Assembly (NCBI GenBank): GCA_905178155.1
Contig: CAJINV010000007.1
Coordinates: forward strand, 752,627 to 816,626
From: Amoebophrya sp. A120
Lineage: Eukaryota > Sar > Dinophyceae > Syndiniales > Amoebophryaceae
DNA length: 64,000 bases
Direction of reading: 5' to 3'
The notes below the pieces were generated by a model that saw only the letters and a program-made list of their open reading frames with translations, had not been told where the DNA came from and ran no database searches. Shown here in pieces: positions 56,803-64,000 of the stretch. Numbering within the stretch: position 1 is the stretch's first letter; every line of letters begins with the position of its first letter. A program made the position numbers and the translations under genes.

Positions 56803-57423
56803 ATGCCTAGGATCCTACTGTATCTCGGAAGATACATTCGCTCCCAGGCGGGCAATCTGCTTTTCCACGAAGGAGTCGATATTCTCCCCGTTCCGAAAAA
56901 AGAAAAGATGGTGGCGGACAATCACCAGTGCCTGAACTACCAGGCGAACACCGAGAACATCCAGGTGACCGCCAAGCTAGCGGGCGAAATTAGTCGCCTG
57001 CACTGCGCTATGAAGCAGCTGCCGGGCTTCGATTTCGGAATCGCCACCATCATCCTCTTTAGTACCCGCTGCGCGTGCGTGGTCATTGCGGAGTGGGCCG
57101 ACCTCTTAGAATTGCACATCCAACAGCTGGCGTTCTCCAAAGCGAGCGACAACGTGCAGCCCCCGGCGGAAGCCGCGTTAGTCGCCCGTATCAATACCGA
57201 GCTGGGGAACATCCGGGTCGACGCCAAAGCGAATGCCAAGGGCCGGGAGCTGCTGACGAACTTTCCGATCATGCTGTTGCCGCCCTGGTTCGCGGCGCAG
57301 AAGTGCAAACTGGTGTTCGCGCAGGACTGGAAGCAGCTGCTCGTCGAAGCCTTTCACCCGTCGCAGAACGGAGTGCCGCGCAACAGCGCCGGCATGCACT
57401 ACCTCGAGAAAGTCATTTTTTGA
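56803..57423 (+). CDS. Unknown 206-residue protein
   Basis: ATG frame MPRILLYLGRYIRSQAGNLL, with a central hydrophobic helix (GFDFGIATIILFSTRCACVV) and a mixed alpha/beta-looking remainder ending HYLEKVIF. Neither signal peptide nor zinc motif is clear. Same strand and base composition as the rest of the block. Function unknown. Confidence 0.6.
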   Translation: MPRILLYLGRYIRSQAGNLLFHEGVDILPVPKKEKMVADNHQCLNYQANTENIQVTAKLAGEISRLHCAMKQLPGFDFGIATIILFSTRCACVVIAEWADLLELHIQQLAFSKASDNVQPPAEAALVARINTELGNIRVDAKANAKGRELLTNFPIMLLPPWFAAQKCKLVFAQDWKQLLVEAFHPSQNGVPRNSAGMHYLEKVIF

Positions 57424-57576
57424 GTGCTTGCAGTGCTTGTCCGAGGTGGTTAAGGAAATAAGACCGCTAGGCGGCTTCCTGAGCCTGTTGCACTTGTTGC
57501 CACGTACAGTAAGACCGCATGCCGCGGCAAAAAAATCGTGAAGATCGCACACATAGCTTCCGTTTGACGGCATAGC

Positions 57577-58496
57577 ATGAGTGTAACTGTACGATCCAGA
57601 CAAACAAATTGCAATGTAGCAAAACAAACTGTTCTCCGCAGCGGCCTTCTGTTCGGTGTCCGTTTTAGCCAACGTGCAAAAGGATCCACAGTATTGTCAA
57701 AGTCTAGTCCAAAACTCATCATAATTCCTGCCCCACTCACAAACCTAAGACACATTTATTCTCCACTAGCCAACGCGCAGTGACATAACGCCAAAGAGTG
57801 TTCATCTTGATCAAAAAAGTCTTCGCCTCGTTGTGGCGCGGCTTGGTCGGCAGTGAGCACCAAGTTATCGCACGCCCCGCGACGGTCGAAATTAATCGGA
57901 ATAATCTAATCTTCGCTTTGCCCGGAGTCTCCCGGCAAACCGCAATCATCGGCCGCGGCCTCGCAGTGCAGTCCGCGGCACGGCACCAGGTGGGCGAAGG
58001 TACGTTCGCGTACACGGTGACCACGCGTAACAACCTGGCAATCGCGCAGGTGGTTAGTCGGGCAATCTCCTGGCGCGTTCTGGAAGGCGCGTGGGCGGCG
58101 ATCTGTAACCATTTTTTCGCAAGGGCATCCGATCTGCTCGAGCGCCGCCTGCTGCGGGAACTCACGCTACGGAAAGCGACGCTCCAATCTGTCCGGGACT
58201 TGCAGACGGCGGTGGACTTCATGATCGCCCTCGCAGCCTCCCCGCAGTGCGGCGAAACGATCCTCCCCCACGTCGGAATTCCCCAATTTTCCAACGCGAC
58301 GCTGATGGGTGAAGGGCGTACGCACCCGGGCGCGACGCACTTGTTTGCTATGATCTGTCAGATCAAAGCAATGTTCTCCGAGTTCGTAGTCGTGTACAGT
58401 CGTGGCAATCGCCGCTTTCGCAATCTGCGTAGCTTCTTGAACGACTCGGACGAGGACAGCGATGACCAGTTGGTCACCGAGCCGGAGTCCGAGTAG
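57577..58496 (+). CDS. Unknown protein, ~232 residues, start unresolved
   Basis: The main frame runs from about 57799 to TAG at 58494-58496 (FILIKKVFASLWRGLVGSEH to SDEDSDDQLVTEPESE) but has no ATG near its start. One solution is an intron 57581-57798 joining ATGA to TG and giving MMFILIKK; its donor GTGTAA and acceptor AAAGAG are weak. The protein has a basic hydrophobic N-terminus, a helical middle (RRLLRELTLRKATLQSVRDL) and an acidic tail. No family recognised. Confidence 0.5.
57666..57778 (+). repeat. Pair of TAGCCAACGYGC motifs
   Basis: Copies at 57666-57677 (TAGCCAACGTGC) and 57767-57778 (TAGCCAACGCGC), upstream of the gene that ends at 58496. Confidence 0.75.
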
Positions 58497-58742
58497 ACTT
58501 GCTCCATGAGTAGCCGCATGCAAGCTGTAAGTCAGCTCTAAAATTTCTGTTTTTGTTTCCTCGGCAACGAAATGGAAAATATTCATAATTCCGAACTGAG
58601 TGAGAGAAGCACAGCTGCAGCTGGTGCGCCGTTTCTGCTTGTTCACATACTCCCACCCGACAAAGGGCGTGCAAAACAATACTTACTTCTCGAGACTAAC
58701 CGCAATTCAACCCGCACGTAATCACCATTCAGGCTAATCAGG

Positions 58743-61233
58743 ATGAAACTCAGTGAAGATACTCTCTACGTACGGTTGTCGAAGTGTGAAGTTCATACGA
58801 CCGGCAATCCTTTGTACGCGTGCGTTCAACTGTTTACTCCCCCTTTGGCAATCTACCACTCCAGCCACATCGTGGCCAGCGAGTTTTTCAAAAGCAAAAT
58901 CTTCCCAATCGCCGACGGACTACTGTTCGCATTGGACCACTACTTCGCAAAACAGAGCCTGTGGTTGAATTATGTATTTTGTGAAGTTTTGAAAGGTCTG
59001 AAAAACGCAACCTCAAGCACTAATCAAAAATCGATCATGGTCGACGGCGGTGAGCAACAGCAGCAGCCCGGGGGCGGTGACCAGGGCCAGCAGCAGCAGC
59101 CAGCACTGCAAGTTGTTTTCGGAGTCGACCCGTCGCAATGGACGCCGCTCGAAAACTACACGTGCGCGATGTGCAGGTGCAGCAAGTCGAAAGACGAGTT
59201 CGCACAAATATGCAAATTTTCGCAAAATTGTCCGACGGCAGTCTGCAAGACCTGCTCCGACAAGAAAGGGAAACCGACCATGTAATCTTAAAATTTTTCT
59301 GTTGTGTACTCAAGTCGCGTAGTAGTCCTCTATTCGAACTACCTTTAGGCACTTCTTCTTCTAGTCTCGATGTAATTTTATCCGCTCGACAAATCAGGAA
59401 GGAATGGTGGTCGTATTACGATGAGTCATCGGCCTGCGCGTGTCAGTGCAACACCTGTAAAGCAGAACAGACGTCCGAAGTAGCAAACCTCGTGGAAGAC
59501 GCATTGAACAAATCTTCCGGAGATAAATCGCGTATCAATGAAATTTGCGTCGAATGCGACTGGTTTCCGGAGTGGTGCCAAATGGACGACGAAGTCAAGC
59601 TGGATGCAATCGGTGATATCAAGCGCCCCCTGTTCTCCACGGACGACCATTCCTCGCAAATGACGGATACGCAAATTATGGCGCGTGCGTCGCTCAAGAA
59701 CGGCACAAACGACGAACACCTGAAGAAAGCACTGAAAAAGGCGAAGAAGAAGAACGCGGAGTAATTAATTTTGCTTGGGCATCACCTTCGCATCTAATCT
59801 TTCCAAGAGTAATCCACTTTTGCATAACCTTAGTCCTTCGGTAGTCGACATCTTGGCACGTGTTAATCTCATCAATTTACTACAGGCATTGGTGTTTTAA
59901 AGACCTCTTATTCGGACAAGGAGGCAGTGCATTCGTGTGCCGCGCGTGGTTAGAAAAAGTGGGATCGTTCTACAAAGCAAAAGGACCAGCCGGACGGGCA
60001 ACGTGGGTTTGCTGTTGCCACTTTCTATTTATCTTGAATTTTTTGATAGATCAATGGAATTGGACGGCCCCCAAAGCGGAACAAAAGAAGCTGGCAGTCT
60101 CGCAGATGACGAACATCCCCATGAACGTGCTCTACAGCATCTACCACACCTTCCGCGCCTTCCACAAGGAGGTACTCAACCCGTGGCGATCGTACTCTTG
60201 CAATCTTATTTCTTGTTAGTCCATTCCAAATATTCGATAATCGTTTCCTATTCCACTCTTGCAGCCAGCGTGTGCTTTGTAGTCTATAGCCAATCCCTAT
60301 TCTAATTGGGCAGCCAGCGTGCGCCTTTTTGTCCTTTGATTATAAAGAATTTCAATCAAAACTTCAGGTGAAATTTCGTTGCGAAGTGAAGCAGAGCAGA
60401 TTGACTCTTTGGCAGATGCATTATGCACCCAAATATGTCATGGCTTCCTGCAATAATCTCGCAAACACGAAAACCCTCTTGGCCATGTTGGACACGCAAG
60501 CCACGCGAAACCAGCAGAACAAGAAAGGCAAGCAGAACAACAACCCCTTCCAGGACGGGGGCGGTAACGGCAGTCGTAACAACAACAATAATAACAACAG
60601 CGGCGCTTCGTCGTCGAGCGGAGCTAATCGCAACAACAACAACAATAATCGTAACAATCGCTCCCGCTCGCGTGGCCGCAACAACAACAACAAGAACAAC
60701 CAGTTGCTGCAGGGTTCGGGCAAGACCGGTAAGTGGAGCGCCAACAACAGTGGCAAGTACGCGAGCAAGAAAATGACCGATCGGGAAGTTTTCATTGCGA
60801 TCAAGAACTGCAAGAGCAAGTAAGTTCCCACTTTGTTTACTCTAACTCTTAATCCGCGTTGCAGCCAACGCACGCAACCCCCTTATTCCATCTCATGACA
60901 TAATCTGGTCCGTTGTAGCCAACGTGCGCACTGACTTTAATCCCCAAAAGAAAAACTTCTATCCAATCCAGGGAATCAGCCGCTGAATTGTGCAACCACG
61001 TGTGCGACGGGCCGGGCCGCAATGCTTCGGCGTTGCGCCGCTTTTTTCGCGAAGACAAGACGGCGCGCAAGAACTGCTGGCTCTGCGGTTTCGGATGGGA
61101 AGCCCACAACCACGACGAATACGGATACACCGCGTGCCGCGACGCCGGAAGCGAGTGCTGCGCCCCCTGTGATTTGTGCCGCAACGGAGCAATCCACTGG
61201 AGAACCGAGTGCAAGCACTACAAGAAGAAGTAA
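58743..61233 (+). CDS. Cysteine-rich multidomain protein, five exons
   Basis: Exons 58743-59281, 59398-59760, 59886-60171, 60368-60819, 60972-61233 total 1902 nt, giving 633 residues. Introns are GT-AG with donors GTAATC, GTAATT, GTACTC and GTAAGT and acceptors ATCAG, TACAG, TTCAG and TCCAG; every phase matches. After a start MKLSEDTLYVRLSKCEVHTT and a Gln/Gly linker, residues about 140-215 hold CAMCRCSKSK, CPTAVCKTC, CACQCNTC and CVECDWFPEWC, a zinc-cluster pattern. A middle exon follows with FHKE-VKFRCEVK, then an Asn/Arg-rich linker. The tail has a second cluster (CNHVC, NCWLCGFGWEAHNH, CCAPCDLC, EC). The layout of folded part, polar linker and zinc cluster recalls nucleic-acid-binding structural or Gag-like proteins, but I cannot name a family. 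Confidence 0.65.
60262..60323 (+). repeat. Pair of CAGCCAGCGTG motifs in intron 3
   Basis: Copies at 60262 (CAGCCAGCGTGTGC) and 60311 (CAGCCAGCGTGCGC) inside intron 60172-60367. Confidence 0.75.
60862..60928 (+). repeat. Pair of YAGCCAACG motifs in intron 4
   Basis: Copies at 60862 (CAGCCAACGCACG) and 60916 (TAGCCAACGTGCG) inside intron 60820-60971. Confidence 0.75.
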
Positions 61234-61740
61234 TCATTTAGTCGAGAACAAAGAATCAGTTGCTATTTGTTTCTAATGAACCAGCGGCGCATCGGTAGTC
61301 CAATGTATTTTGTATCAAAAAATTTCCAGCTGTCAATCTAAGTTACAGCACGCTTACGGCCGCTGCCTCGCTTTTTGTTTACGTCGCGATGATTCGACTT
61401 TCTTGTAGAAATCAACAAAAAACTCAAACTCATTTTATTGTCCGCCAAGCAGACAGCACAATAATCGCATCCAAGTTGACGAACGACGGCGCAGGACTTC
61501 TATCAGCGCATTCTGTGGCTTTTTGTTCGATGAGTGAGAGAGCGTGCGAGAGATGCAAATGGGCGAGGGGAGAGAGTGTGTGTTGCAAACCGATACACAA
61601 TCTTGGCACAGCGCCTCTTGCTGCTCCAACTACTCATCGTCCTACATAGCGCTGGTATGAAGTCAAAAGAAGATGTATAATAATCTGAGTTATGGTTTGA
61701 AGCGAGCTGCACCGCAGCCGCGTCTTAATCCCGCATAGAG

Positions 61741-63888
61741 AGCACAGGCTTTCTTGCGAATCGAGAAAGAACGGAAAGTCGAAGCAGAGAAAAAAGCTGC
61801 TGATGCAGCGAAAGAGCAGCCGAGTGGAGACCCGCAGCAGTGTAGTAGCATCTTGAGCGTGGATTTCGAGGTAGATACCTCGAGTTTCATCGAGGGACAG
61901 GCTGTCGCTGGCGGAGCCGCGACAGCGCCCGCCGCAAGCTCGGCTGCCGGCGGCGGGCCGGCTGCCGCGATCAATCTCCCAGGAGCAGGTAGCAGCGGAC
62001 CGCCCGCTGCTGCCTCCAGTAGCGGCTCTAATCTCGCCGATCCCGGGCCGAGTCCTATCCCGGAGTCCATCGACGAGCAGACCGCAGAGTTAATTAATCT
62101 TTTATCTGATGTTATCGAGCTACCGGAGGAAACCCCCGCAGGAGGCGCCGAAGCGCAGCCAGCGGGTGAGAACCCCGCAGCCAGTTCTAGCGCAGCACCA
62201 GCCACGGCGAGTGCAGGACACACGTCCACAGCACTTGTAGTCGACGATGGCTGGGTCGGTGACGATGAGCTGGAAGAATACGACTTCGTCACGGCGTCAG
62301 AGGCAGAATCGGAGACGATGGACATTGACCAGCAAATTAACCAAATCATGCTGAACTCGATGTCCGCACCAAACAGGAAAAAAGTAATCAAGGAATCGAA
62401 AACCTGGGACAGTTTCGCGCGCGGCGTGACGAAACTCGATCTCGATTTATTCCCGAACGCCATTGCGTTCTTCGACGATCTACCGCTAGACGCGACCGTG
62501 AAAGAGATGACTTCCGCGCAGCTCGACTCGTTTGTGTCGCAAAGCATCGCGGAATCCACAGCAAAAACATACCAATCCTTCCTCTCCGTAGTCGTGCCGG
62601 AGGTCTGTGACCTCGCGGGAAAAATAATCTGGCCGGTAAAATCGGAAAGGCAGGCGATCGCGTTCTTCTGCTTGTACCAGATGGCCATGCGGAAGAACCA
62701 CAAGGACAAATTAGTCGACGGCAAAATAAAATGGGGCAATTTCACGACGCTGCAGGCCGCAATCAACGTGTACAATTCCACCAGGCCGGAGTTATGCGAC
62801 TACAGCCTGTCCAACAAGACGTTGCTTTTCTACAGACTGTGGAGATCCTTCAAGAACTTGGCGTACCACGCGCCCCGGTCGCGAAAATTGCCGATAAAGT
62901 TTGAGGAAGTCATGCTAGTAATCCAGCAAGCCTACAAACAATTCAAGGAAGCGCACAAGTCGATAGACTGGGACGAAGCCCAGCCCGCGTTCAACCGGGT
63001 GACGATTTCGGCCGCGCCGCAGGCGCCGCCACGATCGGACCTCAGAAACCGGAAGTCGCGAACAAGTTGAAGAAGGCTATCGCGCTGCAGAGCGTCTGCA
63101 TAATCGCCATCGGTTTTTTCGGCGTCAGGAGAAGCGCTGAAATCAGGGAGCTGGAGTACAGCGACGTGGTCAAACACCGCATGAGCAGCGGCGAAATCTA
63201 CTTCGAAGTGCGAACAAAATTCGCCAAAAGCGATCGGTTTGGGAGGCAGTCTTACTGCGTCATCCCCGCCCTAATCTCACCGGTAGTCATGACGTGGAAG
63301 AAATGGGCAAGCGGTTTCATCGCGCACCACTCTAATCGAAGATACGCAGAAGCCGACCACCCGTTTTTCTTCGGCATAGGTGCCACGAACTACAAGGGCC
63401 GGGGAAAGAAAGTCAGCAAAGACTTCGTTCGCCACCACGTGAAAGAACAGTTCGTGTACGCGAGGAAGGGTACTTTCCAAGGTTCCGTGTCACTGCGACA
63501 CTCGGGCGCCCAGTTCTACCGGGACTCGGACCCGCGCGGTGAAGTGGCATTTTCCCAGGGCGGCTGGCGCAATAGCATGTGCCTAGATGGGACGTACGCC
63601 CCAATCAGGCACGACCACCTAATCTCACTCGTCAATCAATACTCGCAATCGGCCGCGAAGAGGTCTGAACAAGTTATGATAGTAATCGAATGCGAGAGAA
63701 CCTGGGCGCTCCCGCCGTCCTCGGTTTCCAAGCTCGGGGCATTGGAAAGCGCTACGCGGAGATTGAGCAGCAATTTCATCTCGCGCGCCGCGATCGAGAC
63801 ACACGCACCAAAGATCGCTGCAGGCCTGTTAAACGGCTCCATCAAGCCACAGTGCTTCCGCATTTTCCATGAGATCCTGTGCAACTAA
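61741..63888 (+). CDS. Tyrosine recombinase
   Basis: Exons about 61741-62998 and 63046-63888; the 5' end is unresolved because the frame has no ATG before MDIDQQINQIMLN. The N-terminal 170 residues are Ala/Ser/Pro-rich with acidic patches. Residues about 195-420 form a helical core-binding-like domain (SKTWDSFARGVTKLDLDLFP to KFEEVMLVIQQAYKQF). The catalytic part has FFGVRRSAEIRELE (first Arg), KFAKSDRFGR (Lys), SVSLRHSGAQFY (second Arg), GGWRNSMC (Trp at the His/Trp position) and DGTYAPI (Tyr nucleophile). A 47-nt GT-AG intron (62999-63045) best explains the frame change; a longer GTAATC intron, 62918-63045, also fits. Such enzymes move DIRS, Crypton and phage-type elements; no reverse transcriptase is visible nearby. 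Confidence 0.8.
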
Positions 63889-64000
63889 TCTCCGCTGTCT
63901 CATACTGTATTTTTGTTGAAGCAACTGGGCGCGTTTTTTTGTTAAAAAGACGAAGGTGACGTCGACCAAAGGTAATTTTTTTCAAGAAAAAAATACGAGT
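63889..64000. other. 3' flank of the recombinase gene
   Basis: A/T-rich with T and A runs. No terminal repeat of the block can be seen before the window ends. Confidence 0.5.

Noticed and set aside
55408-61233. Dinoflagellate spliced-leader relics near gene starts
   Set aside because: YAGCCARCGYGCG shares only GTAGCCA with the known leader and is found inside introns, so it is not a leader copy.
61690-62781. 363-residue minus-strand open frame
   Set aside because: Exact antisense of the recombinase coding exon; Ala/Ser-rich only because the sense strand is.
62905-63070. Programmed -1 frameshift in the recombinase
   Set aside because: No X-XXY-YYZ heptamer in the overlap, and a short GT-AG intron explains the frame change.

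Overview
The window looks like nuclear DNA of a eukaryote whose introns are mostly mobile elements. I infer a Syndiniales dinoflagellate such as Amoebophrya, because (from memory) those genomes carry introner elements with terminal inverted repeats and non-canonical splice junctions. No rRNA or tRNA was recognised to confirm the lineage. All supported genes lie on the + strand.

Introner elements. I could place about 60 elements of roughly 110-330 bp (longer where other DNA has inserted). They fall into at least twelve families by terminal inverted repeat. Left ends are: A TATCAAATGCAAAAATGTCT; B TATCCTGAGTAAAAACGTCC; C TATCCTGTGCAAAAGTATCG; D TATGCAAGAAAAAAACTGTG; E TATTGAGAGGAAAAATCCCC; F TATCCACAGTAAATTTCCCG; G TATGGGAGTATCAGGATTGA; H TATGGAGTTCTCAAACGTTA; I TATCGTACGAAAAAAGTGTT; J TATGAGAGTGCACAACTCCC; K TATCCACAGAAAAAAACCCA; L TATCAGAGAAAAAAAGTTCT. 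Most sit between two copies of a 5-bp target duplication. Removing the element plus one 5-bp copy restores the reading frame. For six genes with a clear start and stop (7969-12555, 14226-21511, 22552-29833, 30810-37770, 39268-40728, 47902-54780) the summed exon lengths are exact multiples of three.

Layout. 1-1.6 kb: end of a gene of unknown function. 2.2-4.0 kb: satellite-like tandem repeats. 4.1-5.9 kb: unknown gene. 8.0-12.6 kb and 14.2-21.5 kb: two paralogous cysteine-rich membrane protein genes; the second holds a 5.1-kb intron made of an introner interrupted by about 4.8 kb of palindromic repeats. 22.6-29.8 kb: a 1239-residue secreted protein with an FkbM-like methyltransferase C-terminus. 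30.8-37.8 kb: an 846-residue R3H-domain RNA-binding protein. 39.3-42.9 kb: a repeat-bearing single-pass membrane protein and a low-complexity protein. 45.0-45.8 kb: a possible papain-fold protein broken between two frames. 47.9-54.8 kb: the exosome ribonuclease DIS3/RRP44 in twelve exons.

55.4-63.9 kb is different. It has no introners, its inferred introns are short and of GT-AG type, a 13-bp motif recurs in its introns and spacers, and it encodes a row of unrecognised cysteine-rich or membrane proteins ending in a tyrosine recombinase. This block is my best candidate for an undescribed mobile element or integrated virus-like unit.
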